64,000 bases of DNA from an uncultured Clostridia bacterium (GCA_946407705.1 CAMJPC010000001.1:363896-427895); one strand, 5' to 3'; positions 39,055-50,094 are shown, counted from the stretch's first letter. Notes: generated by a model not told the origin, from the sequence alone. Translations and numbers: made by a program.

Positions 39055-39852
39055 ATGAGCGATATCCTCGAGACAATTGCGGAGAGCACAAGAGAAAGAG
39101 TTGAAAAAGCAAAGCTTGTCACTCCCGAGAACGTCATCCGCGAAATGGCGGAAGCAAGATTTGCAAGTCACGGAATAAATAACTCCGTGACCTTCAAAGA
39201 CGCGCTTTCAGCTGAAGGAATGAGTTTTATCTGCGAATGCAAAAAGGCATCGCCTTCAAAAGGAATAATCGCTGAAGAATTCCCCTACCTCGAGATCGCG
39301 AAGGATTACGAGGCTGCAGGAGCTTCAGCAATATCCGTGCTCACTGAACCAAAGTGGTTCAAAGGTGATCTTAAATATCTGAACGAGATATCTTCTGAAG
39401 TTAAGATCCCGACCCTCCGCAAGGACTTCACGGTATCGCCTTACATGATCTACGAGGCATATTTAAACGGAGCTTCGGCAGTGCTTCTCATCTGCTCAAT
39501 CCTGGACAGAAAAATGCTTGAAGAATACATCGGAATCGCATCAGGCCTTGGTCTCGACGCTTTAGTCGAGGCTCACGACAGCGATGAGGTGAAGATGGCA
39601 CTTGATTCAGGCGCTGAGATCATCGGCGTAAATAACAGGAATCTCCGCACTTTCGAAGTCAACGCTTCCAACTGCTTAAGGCTCAGAAAGGACGTTCCGG
39701 AGGATGTTCTTTTCGTTGCCGAGAGCGGAATAAAGACAAGAGAGGACATAAAGATCCTGCTGGAAAACAAAGTAAACGCGGTCCTTATCGGCGAAGCCCT
39801 CATGACTTCGCCCGACAAGAAAGCATATCTGGGCAAGCTGAAGTATGACTGA
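39055..39852 (+). CDS. trpC: Indole-3-glycerol phosphate synthase
   Basis: FICECKKASPSKGII, LRKDFTVSPYMIYEA, IGVNNRNLRTFEV. Confidence 0.97.
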   Translation: MSDILETIAESTRERVEKAKLVTPENVIREMAEARFASHGINNSVTFKDALSAEGMSFICECKKASPSKGIIAEEFPYLEIAKDYEAAGASAISVLTEPKWFKGDLKYLNEISSEVKIPTLRKDFTVSPYMIYEAYLNGASAVLLICSILDRKMLEEYIGIASGLGLDALVEAHDSDEVKMALDSGAEIIGVNNRNLRTFEVNASNCLRLRKDVPEDVLFVAESGIKTREDIKILLENKVNAVLIGEALMTSPDKKAYLGKLKYD

Positions 39853-40450
39853 TACAAAGATCAAGTTCTGTGGACTTAGAAGAGACGGAGACGTAAAGAT
39901 GGCGGCATCGCTTGGCGCTGATTTTTACGGCTTTATCTTAACTGACAGATTCAAACGCTATGTCGCGCCTGAGGAAGTCGCCCGGTTGAAGCAGTACGTT
40001 TCTTCCGGCAAGACGGTCGGCGTATTTGTTGACGAATCTGTTGATTACGTCATAGGCACGGCAAAGACTGCAAAACTCGACATTATCCAGCTTCACGGAT
40101 CGGAAGACGATTCTTATATAACGGAAATCAAAGAAAAAACAGGTCTTCCGGTAATAAAAATGATTAAGCCTTTGTCTGAAAATGATATAATAACGGCTCG
40201 GCAAAGCGCAGCTGACCTGATCCTTCTGGATTCAGGAGCAGGCGGAACCGGAAAAGTCTTCGACTGGTCTCTCGCCGAGAGACTTGGCAGAGATTACATT
40301 TTGGCAGGCGGACTGACACCTGATAACGCTCATGAGGCTGTTGAAAGATTAAAGCCTTTCGCAGTCGATGTCAGTTCCGGAGTTGAGACAGAAGGAACAA
40401 AAGACTTTTCTAAAATGAAAGCATTTGCCGCGGAGGTAAGAAAGATATGA
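39845..40450 (+). CDS. trpF: Phosphoribosylanthranilate isomerase
   Basis: [50 protein letters not shown]. Confidence 0.96.
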   Translation: MTDTKIKFCGLRRDGDVKMAASLGADFYGFILTDRFKRYVAPEEVARLKQYVSSGKTVGVFVDESVDYVIGTAKTAKLDIIQLHGSEDDSYITEIKEKTGLPVIKMIKPLSENDIITARQSAADLILLDSGAGGTGKVFDWSLAERLGRDYILAGGLTPDNAHEAVERLKPFAVDVSSGVETEGTKDFSKMKAFAAEVRKI

Positions 40451-41637
40451 CAAACCCTAACGGAAGGTTCGGAATACACGGCGGACAGTACATGCCGGAG
40501 ACATTGATGAATGCCGTCATCGAACTTGAGGAAGCATATAACCATTTCAAGAACGACCCTGAATTCAACAAAGAACTCACGGATCTTTTCAATAACTATG
40601 CGGGCCGCCCCAGCCTTCTCTACTACGCAGACAAGATGACCAAGGACCTTGGCGGCGCAAAGATCTACCTCAAGAGAGAAGACTTGAACCACACCGGTTC
40701 TCACAAGATCAACAATGTTCTGGGACAGGCTCTCCTTGCAAAGAAGATGGGCAAGACAAGACTCATCGCAGAGACAGGCGCAGGTCAGCACGGCGTTGCG
40801 ACCGCAACGGCGGCTGCTCTCATGGGCATGGAGTGCGTTGTATTCATGGGCGAGGAAGACACCAAGCGTCAGGCCTTAAACGTTTACAGAATGAGGCTTC
40901 TCGGAGCCACGGTAATCCCCGTAAAGAACGGAACCGCCACACTCAAGGATGCAGTCTCCGAAGCAATGCGCGAATGGACTTCACGCATTTCCGATACGCA
41001 TTACTGTTTAGGTTCCGTAATGGGACCTCACCCCTTCCCTACTATCGTCAGGGACTTCCAGGCAGTCATCTCAAAAGAGATCAAACAGCAGATGATGGAA
41101 GCCGAAGGACGTCTTCCCGATGTTGTCATGGCATGCTGCGGAGGCGGTTCAAATGCCATCGGTTCGTTCTATCATTTCATTGAAGATAAGGACGTGCGTC
41201 TCATCGGATGCGAAGCTGCAGGCAGAGGTATCGATACGTTCGAGACTGCCGCTACGATCAACACGGGACGCCTTGGAATCTTCCACGGCATGAAGTCTTA
41301 TTTCTGCCAGGATGAGTTCGGTCAGATCGCTCCCGTTTATTCGATCTCCGCAGGTCTCGACTATCCGGGAATCGGCCCCGAGCACGCATATCTCCACGAC
41401 ATCGGCAGAGCCGAATACGTTCCCGTTACCGACGACGAAGCAGTTAATGCATTCGAGTATCTGTCACGTACGGAAGGCATCATTCCCGCGATCGAATCCG
41501 CACACGCGGTTGCACACGCGATCAAGATCGTTCCTGAGATGGACAAAAATAAGACAGTAGTCATCACGATCTCCGGAAGAGGCGACAAAGACTGTGCGGC
41601 CATCGCAAGATACAGAGGAGAAGATATCAATGAGTAA
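40447..41637 (+). CDS. trpB: Tryptophan synthase beta subunit
   Basis: [42 protein letters not shown]. Confidence 0.97.
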   Translation: MTNPNGRFGIHGGQYMPETLMNAVIELEEAYNHFKNDPEFNKELTDLFNNYAGRPSLLYYADKMTKDLGGAKIYLKREDLNHTGSHKINNVLGQALLAKKMGKTRLIAETGAGQHGVATATAAALMGMECVVFMGEEDTKRQALNVYRMRLLGATVIPVKNGTATLKDAVSEAMREWTSRISDTHYCLGSVMGPHPFPTIVRDFQAVISKEIKQQMMEAEGRLPDVVMACCGGGSNAIGSFYHFIEDKDVRLIGCEAAGRGIDTFETAATINTGRLGIFHGMKSYFCQDEFGQIAPVYSISAGLDYPGIGPEHAYLHDIGRAEYVPVTDDEAVNAFEYLSRTEGIIPAIESAHAVAHAIKIVPEMDKNKTVVITISGRGDKDCAAIARYRGEDINE

Positions 41638-42400
41638 TATAGCTAAGGCATTCGAGAACGGAAAGGCATTCATTCCTTTCATCACATGCGGAGACCCTGA
41701 TCTCGATACGACGCTCAAGATCGTAAAAGAAGCAGTAAGAGCAGGCGCAGATTTGATCGAACTCGGTATCCCCTTCTCCGATCCCACCGCTGAAGGACCT
41801 GTGATCCAGGCCGCAAGCGACAGAGCTCTTAAGGCAGGAACCACCACAGACAAGATCTTTGAGATGGTAGCTAAACTCCGTGAAGAAGTAACTATCCCGC
41901 TTACGTTCATGACATATGCAAACGTCGTTTTCTCATACGGCGCCGAGCGTTTCATTTCGCGCTGCAAGGAAGTCGGCATCGACGGTCTTGTCCTCCCTGA
42001 CATTCCGTATGAAGAGAAAGAGGAATTCCTTGATTACACAAAGAAGTACGATGTTGATCTCGTAAGCCTCATCGCACCCACATCCGAAGACAGGATCTCC
42101 ATGATCGCATCCGAAGCCGAAGGCTACATCTACATCGTTTCGAGCCTCGGAGTCACGGGTGTAAGAAGCAAGATCACAACTGACATCGCAAGCCTCACGG
42201 CTCAGGTCAAGGCAGCTTCACACGTTCCCTGCGCGATCGGATTCGGCATTTCCACACCCGAACAGGCAAAGACCATGTCGCAGTATGCAGATGGTGTTAT
42301 AGTAGGTTCGGCGATCGTTAAGATAATCGCCGAATACGGCAAGGACGCTCCTTCACACGTATACGAATACGTTAAGTCGATGAAGGATGCAATAAGGTAA
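41630..42400 (+). CDS. trpA: Tryptophan synthase alpha subunit
   Basis: [48 protein letters not shown]. Confidence 0.97.
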   Translation: MSNIAKAFENGKAFIPFITCGDPDLDTTLKIVKEAVRAGADLIELGIPFSDPTAEGPVIQAASDRALKAGTTTDKIFEMVAKLREEVTIPLTFMTYANVVFSYGAERFISRCKEVGIDGLVLPDIPYEEKEEFLDYTKKYDVDLVSLIAPTSEDRISMIASEAEGYIYIVSSLGVTGVRSKITTDIASLTAQVKAASHVPCAIGFGISTPEQAKTMSQYADGVIVGSAIVKIIAEYGKDAPSHVYEYVKSMKDAIR

Positions 42401-42402
42401 AA

Positions 42403-43599
42403 ATGGATAAACAGTCTTCACTCGTTGAGCGTTTCTTAAGATACGTAAAGATCGACACGCAGTCTGATGAGGAATCAGGCAGACATCCTTCAACGGATAA
42501 ACAAAGAGATCTCGCGGATCTTCTGGTAACTGAATTAAAGGACCTTGGACTGGATGTCGATTACGATGAGAAGAACTGTTATGTATATGCTTATCTTCCG
42601 CCAAACGGTTCTGATACCGACCTGGGTTTCATCTCCCACATGGATACTTCCCCTGCAGTTTCAGGCAAGGATGTAAAACCTCACTTCATTCATTCCTACG
42701 ACGGAAAAGATGACATTTTGGATCCCGCTGATTTTCCGGAATTAAAAGAACACATCGGTGAGGATCTCATAAGAACTGACGGAACCACTCTTCTTGGTGC
42801 TGACGACAAGGCCGGCATCGCCGAGATCATGGAGATGCTCAGCTTCTTCAAGTCCAATCCCGACGTCACTCATCACGGCATCGCAGTCGCCTTCACTCCG
42901 GATGAGGAGATCGGCGAAGGAACCGCTAATTTCGACCTTTCGAGATTTCACGCAACGCAGGCTTATACCGTTGACGGCGGCAAGTTCGGAATACTCGAAT
43001 ACGAGTGCTTCAACGCTGCCATGGCAACTGTTGAGATCAAGGGCAAATGCGTGCATACGGGAAGCGCAAAGGGCATCATGATAAACGCGTCGCTTGTCGC
43101 AAACGAATTCATAAATCTGATGCCGGAAGACGAGACTCCGGAGACGACTGAAGGATACGAAGGATTCTACTATCTGGACAGCATCAGATCAGACTGCGAA
43201 AACGCAAAAATGCAGTTTCTCATAAGAGATCACGATCTTGAGAGATTCGAAGCAAGAAAAGAATTCATGAAGGATGCGGCATTCACCATCAACGAGCGAT
43301 ACGGTTCTGAACTCTTAAGCATCTCGATCGAGGATCAGTATCCGAACATGGCTATGTATCTGAAAGATCACATGGACCTCATAGAACGCGCTCAAGAGGC
43401 CATCCGTCATGCCGGAGGCATTCCTTCAGTCGAACCCATAAGAGGCGGCACAGACGGCGCCATACTGAGTTCCAGAGGCCTTCCCTGCCCCAACCTGCCG
43501 ACAGGAGGATATAACTACCACAGCCGGTATGAATACGCATCGGTACCCGAGATGCAGAAAACACTTGAAACGATAATAAAATTGGCGCGTCCGGATTAA
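42403..43599 (+). CDS. pepT: Peptidase T (tripeptidase, M20 family)
   Basis: LVERFLRYVKIDTQSDEESGRHPST, FISHMDTSPAVSGKDVKP, TLLGADDKAGIAEIME, RGGTDGAILSSRGLPCPNLPTGGYNYHS. Confidence 0.95.
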   Translation: MDKQSSLVERFLRYVKIDTQSDEESGRHPSTDKQRDLADLLVTELKDLGLDVDYDEKNCYVYAYLPPNGSDTDLGFISHMDTSPAVSGKDVKPHFIHSYDGKDDILDPADFPELKEHIGEDLIRTDGTTLLGADDKAGIAEIMEMLSFFKSNPDVTHHGIAVAFTPDEEIGEGTANFDLSRFHATQAYTVDGGKFGILEYECFNAAMATVEIKGKCVHTGSAKGIMINASLVANEFINLMPEDETPETTEGYEGFYYLDSIRSDCENAKMQFLIRDHDLERFEARKEFMKDAAFTINERYGSELLSISIEDQYPNMAMYLKDHMDLIERAQEAIRHAGGIPSVEPIRGGTDGAILSSRGLPCPNLPTGGYNYHSRYEYASVPEMQKTLETIIKLARPD

Positions 43600-43619
43600 C
43601 CGTCGCGCCAATTGTTTTT
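43580..43619 (+). terminator. Intrinsic terminator overlapping the 3' end of pepT
   Basis: AATTGGCGCG tccggattaaccgt CGCGCCAATT GTTTTTG; left arm inside pepT coding sequence. Confidence 0.85.
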
Positions 43620-43628
43620 GGTTTGTTT

Positions 43629-46025
43629 TTATTTCGGAGCCTTCGCGTGCCTGTACTTTGTAAGGAGCGGAGTCGTAACGATCTTCGGCTTCGCGTTTAC
43701 GCCGGGAGCGGTAGTAACGTTGAATGTAAACGTAACCGTCTTCTTCGGCTTAAGTTCGAATACAGGACAATAAGCGACTACGAGATTCTGATATTTCGTG
43801 AGCTTGTTTTCAAGCTTGGCATTATCCTTAAAGCTCGAGATCGATCCGCCTGCAGGTCCAAAGAACCTGATCATGGCTTTCATGTTACCGTCGTGACGGC
43901 TGGTGAGATACGCGTTGCCCTTACCCTTCTTAAGCGATTCGCTGTCGATGTTGTTCTTGAGCTTAACCGTAACGGGATAAGTAACGGAACCGTTCTTATT
44001 GGTCTTAGGCTTGCCGTATTTGACGTTGATGTCCACATAGAAACCGAGTCTGTTGGCATCCTTAATGCTGAAGAATACACCGAGCTCAGGCTTTTCAGGT
44101 TCATAGTTAAGTGAACCGGAAACGCCGAGTTTCTTTACGATGGCCTCCGACTCATTGTCAGCCATCCACATCATGAAGATCCTCTCTTCACTTGCGCTCT
44201 TGACGACATCGATGATCTTCATGATCGTCTTTGCGTCAATATCCTTCATTACACCGTTGATGACTCTCTTTGCAGCCTCTGCGAAAAGACCGTTTGCCTT
44301 GTTGTCCTGCTGTCTGCGGTACTTGGCATCCTTGATCGTTCTCTTCGTATAGTACTGGAAATAGATATCACGCTGGAGATACTTGATCGAGTACTTCTCA
44401 TCGAGTTTAACGCCGTTGGAGAGCTTGATGGGTCCTGTTATGGAGATCAGCTTGCCGACGATCGCAGGAGTCATGGAAATGATTCCGTTGACGCTCTTCT
44501 TGTGCTTCTTCTTATAACCGTTTGCAATGAGCTGGGCAGCTCTCGGGAAATGCGGGTTAACCGTTGCAGCCGTGAGCTTGTATCCGTACCAGTTCTTTGC
44601 GAAGAGCTGGTTCTCTCTTGCACCAATCTTGTTGACGCCCTTGTTCAGATGGGGGATTACCTGCATAACGGGCTTAAAATCACCGATGTGAAGGATTCCG
44701 TCCGTAATGGTTATCGTTCCTATGGAAGCCGGAAGACCGCCGCAGGATCTCATCTCAGCACTGTTCTGAGCAACAAGAAGGTAAATCTTGTCAGAACCGT
44801 CACCGAGAATGACGTCAATATAAGGAAGATATTCATCGTACTGCTTAAACAGTTCGTCAGCGGAATCAAGCTTCTCGGTTATCTTGGCAACCTGCTTAAC
44901 ATGATCCTTTAAGAGCTTGTTGGTCTTTAAGACTTCATTTGCCCTGCCGACATAAGGTCTTACCGCGTCGACGAGAGACAGATACTCTCTGATGATCTTC
45001 GTATCGATGTCGCCGGATTCCGTTTTGAGTTTGGAAAGCGGTGATCTCGTCAGTACGGATGCCGTGGGACGGAGTACGCCGGAAGAGATTTCCTTGGCGA
45101 ACTTCATGAGGCTCAGGACATCTGCCTCGTTATCCTTAGCAAGCTTTCTGTATTTACTTAACTTGGCTTCGACCTTCTCGATCTTGAATGCGGGAAGCGC
45201 ATTTACATCTGTAAGGAGCTTCTCGGCAAGCGGGCAGAGCTGATCGATCCCGTCAGCGAAAATAACAAGCTGCGTAGCCATCTCGGGACCGATCTTGTCC
45301 ATAGAGATGTCGAGCTTCAGAGATGATCCGTTCTCGATAAGGAACTTTGCGACAGGTCTTACGAATCCGTCGGAAGTATCCTTGAGGAAATGGAGATATG
45401 TGATTATCTCGGGAGCGTTGTCCTTGGCGAGGACTCTGTATTTGCTTACCTTTGATTCAAGCTTCTCAAATTCAAATGCCGGAAGCGCGTTGAAATCATT
45501 TAAGACCTTCTCTACCGCCGGGCAGAGTTCATCGACGAGGTCCGCATATTCATTCAGGGTCTTGCCGAGTTCCGGGTCGATCTTGGTGAATGTTGATTTG
45601 CTCGGAAGTCCCTTCTCTCTGAGGAACTTGATGCCGGGCTTGAGAAGCGTATTGGATGCCTCATCCACAACGTCGAGGAACTTGACCGCCGTATTAAGGT
45701 CTTCTCCGTACTTGGGAGCCTTGTCGGCGGCAAGCTTCCAGCGCTCTTCGGAGATGATGGCACGCATCTCGGCTGAAAGTGTGTCTATCTTCTGTACGGA
45801 AAGATTTGCAGCTTCATAGTTACCCTTCTCAACATGGGTAGCAATGGCCTTGAGTTCGGTCTTAAGCGCTTCTGCATGTTCTACAAGGACGTTCGCGTCC
45901 TTGTAATAACGCATAGCTTCACGGCCTGCGAAAACGAGGCCCGTAATTAGCAAAACACCGATTACCGCTAAAACGATAAGCTTTACCGGCACTCGTTTAG
46001 TTTCTGTGTTGTTTGAATTCTTCAT
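43629..46025 (-). CDS. DUF4012 domain-containing membrane-anchored protein
   Basis: 798 aa; N-terminal TM; KIYLLVAQNSAEMRSCGGLPASIGTITI; internal repeats. Confidence 0.85.
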   Translation of the reverse strand: MKNSNNTETKRVPVKLIVLAVIGVLLITGLVFAGREAMRYYKDANVLVEHAEALKTELKAIATHVEKGNYEAANLSVQKIDTLSAEMRAIISEERWKLAADKAPKYGEDLNTAVKFLDVVDEASNTLLKPGIKFLREKGLPSKSTFTKIDPELGKTLNEYADLVDELCPAVEKVLNDFNALPAFEFEKLESKVSKYRVLAKDNAPEIITYLHFLKDTSDGFVRPVAKFLIENGSSLKLDISMDKIGPEMATQLVIFADGIDQLCPLAEKLLTDVNALPAFKIEKVEAKLSKYRKLAKDNEADVLSLMKFAKEISSGVLRPTASVLTRSPLSKLKTESGDIDTKIIREYLSLVDAVRPYVGRANEVLKTNKLLKDHVKQVAKITEKLDSADELFKQYDEYLPYIDVILGDGSDKIYLLVAQNSAEMRSCGGLPASIGTITITDGILHIGDFKPVMQVIPHLNKGVNKIGARENQLFAKNWYGYKLTAATVNPHFPRAAQLIANGYKKKHKKSVNGIISMTPAIVGKLISITGPIKLSNGVKLDEKYSIKYLQRDIYFQYYTKRTIKDAKYRRQQDNKANGLFAEAAKRVINGVMKDIDAKTIMKIIDVVKSASEERIFMMWMADNESEAIVKKLGVSGSLNYEPEKPELGVFFSIKDANRLGFYVDINVKYGKPKTNKNGSVTYPVTVKLKNNIDSESLKKGKGNAYLTSRHDGNMKAMIRFFGPAGGSISSFKDNAKLENKLTKYQNLVVAYCPVFELKPKKTVTFTFNVTTAPGVNAKPKIVTTPLLTKYRHAKAPK

Positions 46026-46157
46026 CAGATATCAAATCTCCAATAAATAATAAATATATATTAGACAACGGCATATTCTAACACTTGAACCTGACTCGTT
46101 CAACTCAAAAAGGGGGAAAAGGTGGGGCAAGAAAAGAGCGTTCTCTATCTAAAATGC

Positions 46158-47534
46158 CTAATCTGCGTCGTTTGCAGGGTCTAACTGATCCATGGCCGTG
46201 GTAGTGCCCTCGGTGATGCCTTCGGTGCTTTCAGGCATGAAAAGGACTCTTATCGTGGCAAGGCAGATCCTGATGTCTTCCGCAAAGCTTGGATTGGCAA
46301 TGTACATGAGATCCATCTGGAGTTTGTCGTAAGGCGATGCGTTGTATTTTCCGTATACCTGGGCATATCCGGTGAGTCCGGCCTTGCACTGGAGCCTTAA
46401 CCGGAACTCCGGCATACGCTCCATGTATTTCTCGGCGATCTCGGGACGTTCGGGCCTCGGACCCACAACGGAAAGATTGCCTGCGAGTATATCCACAAGC
46501 TGGGGAAGCTCATCGAGCCTGAATTTTCTTAAGAATCGTCCGACGGGAGTGATCCTCTCGTCGTTGACCCCGGTCGAAAGCCTTGCTATGCCATCCTTTT
46601 CGGCATCGACGATCATGCTCCTGAACTTGTGTATCCTGAAGCGCTTGCCGTTCTTGGTAAGGCGCTCCTGCCTGTAGATGACGGGACCTTTGTCTGATGC
46701 CTTAATGGCTATGGCGATAACAAGAAATACGGGTGACAGTATGATGAGACCCAGAAGCGAAGTCACGATATCGAAGATCCTCTTGGTGATGACGTACTCC
46801 GGAGCCGGCTTGTATCTTCCTGCTCTGAGCATCGGGAGATGGAAAAGATGGACCTGCTGCGCGCCGCTCATGATAACGTCGCCGATCCCCGGGATCATGT
46901 AAACGCGCTTGTCGTTATAGATGCAGTACTTAAGGATGATGTTCCTGTCATGGCTGTGGACACCGCTCAGGAAAACGACTTCTGACTCATCAAGAACATT
47001 GATGTCATCAAGGCATTCCTTAGCGGACAAAGACTTGATCACATTGAACTTGCGCTCCATCTTATATTCGGTGATTATCTCGTTCATTCCCTGACGGGAG
47101 TCATATACGATGATGGTCTTTTTCGCAGGGTACCAGTGAAAATAGATCTTCGTCGCGGCAAACGTCCACAATACCGAGAACGACAGTTGTACTGCGAAAG
47201 CCACGAGGATCGGCAATGGATTCGGTACGCGTTTCGAAAGAAACGCGATGAGAACGAAGCTCGCACCGTCTGCCATGAAGGCCGCCAAAGACTGGCTGAT
47301 GAGTATTTCGCTGATCCTGCTGTGTGATATGAGGAATGCGTCGTATGTTCTTCCAAAGTAGAAATAGAGGACGAAGAACACCGCGATGACAGCCCAGTTG
47401 CCCCAGAAATAGAACGGGGACGCGGTCCTTACCGCATAAAAGAAATGCCAGACTACCACGAAAGGGATCGTCATCAGTATCAGATTACTGAGCTTGATCA
47501 ATCTCAAACCGATTTCGTTAAGTGATGATCTCAT
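46158..47534 (-). CDS. Polyprenyl-phosphate sugar-1-phosphate transferase (priming glycosyltransferase, WcaJ-like)
   Basis: KASDKGPVIYRQERLTKNGKRFRIHKFRSM, LRKFRLDELPQLVDILAGNLSVVGPRPERPE. Confidence 0.94.
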   Translation of the reverse strand: MRSSLNEIGLRLIKLSNLILMTIPFVVVWHFFYAVRTASPFYFWGNWAVIAVFFVLYFYFGRTYDAFLISHSRISEILISQSLAAFMADGASFVLIAFLSKRVPNPLPILVAFAVQLSFSVLWTFAATKIYFHWYPAKKTIIVYDSRQGMNEIITEYKMERKFNVIKSLSAKECLDDINVLDESEVVFLSGVHSHDRNIILKYCIYNDKRVYMIPGIGDVIMSGAQQVHLFHLPMLRAGRYKPAPEYVITKRIFDIVTSLLGLIILSPVFLVIAIAIKASDKGPVIYRQERLTKNGKRFRIHKFRSMIVDAEKDGIARLSTGVNDERITPVGRFLRKFRLDELPQLVDILAGNLSVVGPRPERPEIAEKYMERMPEFRLRLQCKAGLTGYAQVYGKYNASPYDKLQMDLMYIANPSFAEDIRICLATIRVLFMPESTEGITEGTTTAMDQLDPANDAD

Positions 47535-47551
47535 GGGGACACCACCTTCCG

Positions 47552-48853
47552 TCAGCTTTCAGCAGGTCTGATGCCGTTATCCTTGTCGCCGTCTCTGCTG
47601 AGGAAAGTCATCGGAGGCAGTTCAACAACAGTGCCTGCAGCATCGGCCGCTTTCATGAAGAATGTCATTCCGGGATGAGGCGCATCGTTTATCGCCTTCA
47701 GCGTATGGTCGTAGAGTTCGGTTACCTTGACAGGTGCCATATAACCCTCGGGCATCAGCACGTTAAGCACGTCACCCTTGTAAAGCTTGTTTTTCTGGGA
47801 TACGCGGCAAAGGCCTGTGGCAGGATCGAAAGATTCGACTTCACCGACAACGAAAGCGGGCTTGTTGTATGTCTTGCCATAATCGATCTTTGCGTCATCC
47901 ATCGGGTTGTCAAAGAAGAATCCCGTATCGTAGTCGCGGTGAACTACCTTGTCCAGTATGACCAGATGGCGCGGATCGGCCTTGTATCCCTCAGGGTCTG
48001 CGCAATACGCGTCAACAGCTTCCCTGTATACCTTTGTGGTGGCTGCGGCATAGTATTCGCCCTTGATCCTTCCTTCGATCTTGAGTGAATTGACACCCGC
48101 CTTGATAAGCTCGGGGATATATTCGATCATGCAGAGATCGCGCGAACCGAAGATATATGTTCCCCTTTCGTCCTGTTCGACCGGAAGCGGCATGTCAGGA
48201 CGCTTTTCCTCAACCACAGAATAGCTCCAGCGGCAAGGCTGCGCGCATGCTCCGCCGTTTGAACGGCGTCCGGTAAAGTAGTTGGACAAGAGGCATCTGC
48301 CTGAATATGATACGCACATCGCACCGTGTACGAAGGCTTCAAGTTCAAGATCCGCGGGGATCGCAGCCCTTATTGCCCTGATCTGCGCAAGGCTTACTTC
48401 TCTTGCGAGTACTATTCTTTTCGCGCCCTGTTCAGCCCAGAATCTGCAGGCTGCGCTGTTAGTGACGGATGCCTGCGTTGAGATGTGGATATCAAGATCG
48501 GGACAAAGAGTTCTCACCTTCGAAAAGATGCCGGGATCAGATACCAGAACAGCATCCGCTCCTGATTCATTTCCCACGAACCTTATCGCATCATCAAGAC
48601 CTGCGAGGTCGTCCTCCGTAGGCATTACGTTCATGGTGACATAGCACTTTACGCCGCGTGAATGGGCATACGAAATGCCTTCTATCATTTCTTCTTTGGT
48701 GAAGTTTCCCGACGAAGCTCGCAGACCGTAAGAAGTACCTGAAAGATACACGGCGTCAGCGCCGTAATTTACGGCTGTCTTGAGCTTTGAGAGATCACCT
48801 GCGGGTGACAGTACTTCAACCTTTTTACGGATATCGGAAGGATTCATTACCAT
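47552..48853 (-). CDS. Peptidase U32 family protein
   Basis: VEVLSPAGDLSKLKTAVNYGADAVYLSG, EAFVHGAMCVSYSGRCLLSNYFTGRRSNGGACAQPCRW. Confidence 0.93.
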   Translation of the reverse strand: MVMNPSDIRKKVEVLSPAGDLSKLKTAVNYGADAVYLSGTSYGLRASSGNFTKEEMIEGISYAHSRGVKCYVTMNVMPTEDDLAGLDDAIRFVGNESGADAVLVSDPGIFSKVRTLCPDLDIHISTQASVTNSAACRFWAEQGAKRIVLAREVSLAQIRAIRAAIPADLELEAFVHGAMCVSYSGRCLLSNYFTGRRSNGGACAQPCRWSYSVVEEKRPDMPLPVEQDERGTYIFGSRDLCMIEYIPELIKAGVNSLKIEGRIKGEYYAAATTKVYREAVDAYCADPEGYKADPRHLVILDKVVHRDYDTGFFFDNPMDDAKIDYGKTYNKPAFVVGEVESFDPATGLCRVSQKNKLYKGDVLNVLMPEGYMAPVKVTELYDHTLKAINDAPHPGMTFFMKAADAAGTVVELPPMTFLSRDGDKDNGIRPAES

Positions 48854-48858
48854 ACCAG

Positions 48859-50094
48859 CTACTTCTTCTTCGTTGTCTCTGCAGGTGTTGTTTCCTCAAT
48901 ATCCTTGCCGGCATTCTGGTCATCGATGTCCTCACCTTGAGGTTCCTCTTCGGTGACGTCTTCGTGCTTGGTCCAGTTATCCTTATACTTGGCAACATTC
49001 TTCTGATGCGCCTTGAGATTTGTCGCGAATGCCGTTCCGCCGTCACCGGTGGCGCAGAAATAGTAATAACCGCAGCCGGGCTCCGGATAGAGAGCAGCGG
49101 AGATGGCGTCGATGCCGGGCATGCATATGGGTCCCGGCGGGAGTCCCTCATGCTTGTAAGTATTGTAAGGGCTGTCGATGGCGAGCTGGTCATCGGTATG
49201 GAGCAGGGATGTCTTCTCACCCTTAAGTTCTACCAGATAATTGATAGTGGCGGAAGAACCGAACTTCCTGAGTGACTTGTCCTTTGACTTAAGCCTGTTG
49301 TGGAATACGGCTGAGACATACATCATGTCCAAAGGCTTGCCTGTCTCCATCTGGATGATCGAAGCAAGCGTAATGACCTGATCCATAGACATCTTGAGTG
49401 CTTTGGCACGAGTGTAGTATTCGTCGTAAAGCTTGTTCCTCATGTTGCTAAGGAACTTCCTGATTATGGTCTCAGGCTTGGCGTTGACGTCGAACATGTA
49501 TGTATCGGGATAGAGATATCCAGCAAGGATGTAGTCTCTTTCCTCGTTGATCTCGATCTTGGAGATAAAGTCGTAGTCGACGAACATGTCAGGCGAATTC
49601 ATGCACTGATCGAATTCAGCATCGTCGAAAGTAAGTCCTGCCTTGTGGAGGATCTTCTTGACCTGGACATATGTGGCACCTTCGGGAATGGTGACCGCAA
49701 CGGTAGCTGACTCGAGCGTCAGGAAGAACATCAGCTCGTCATATGAATAAGACTTGAGGAGATAGTGCGTACCTGCGACATAAGCGCCGTCAAAGCCGTT
49801 GATCTTGCTCATGAGCGAGAATACGAGCTTGTTAGTGATAAGTCCCTTCTCATAAAGCTTGTCAGCGATGTCGGAAGTGGAATCGCCAGTCTCGACAACG
49901 AGAGTCACTGCGCCTTCAGTCTCTGCCGTAACCTTGTATTTACCTTCTGCGAGACCCTTCTTGAGGGTGGTAAAACGCGTATCCTGCGAAATGACATAGT
50001 TAAATCCGCCGAAAACGCCAAGAACGGCGAAACCGAACAAAAGGAGAAGTATTACAAGTATGCGCAGAGCAACCCAGATCTTCTTTGAAAGCAT
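48859..50094 (-). CDS. mltG: Endolytic murein transglycosylase MltG-like
   Basis: YILAGYLYPDTYMFD, ITLASIIQMETG, VFHNRLKSKDKSLRKFGSSATINYL, SPYNTYKHEGLPPGPICMPGIDAISAALYP. Confidence 0.93.
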   Translation of the reverse strand: MLSKKIWVALRILVILLLLFGFAVLGVFGGFNYVISQDTRFTTLKKGLAEGKYKVTAETEGAVTLVVETGDSTSDIADKLYEKGLITNKLVFSLMSKINGFDGAYVAGTHYLLKSYSYDELMFFLTLESATVAVTIPEGATYVQVKKILHKAGLTFDDAEFDQCMNSPDMFVDYDFISKIEINEERDYILAGYLYPDTYMFDVNAKPETIIRKFLSNMRNKLYDEYYTRAKALKMSMDQVITLASIIQMETGKPLDMMYVSAVFHNRLKSKDKSLRKFGSSATINYLVELKGEKTSLLHTDDQLAIDSPYNTYKHEGLPPGPICMPGIDAISAALYPEPGCGYYYFCATGDGGTAFATNLKAHQKNVAKYKDNWTKHEDVTEEEPQGEDIDDQNAGKDIEETTPAETTKKK

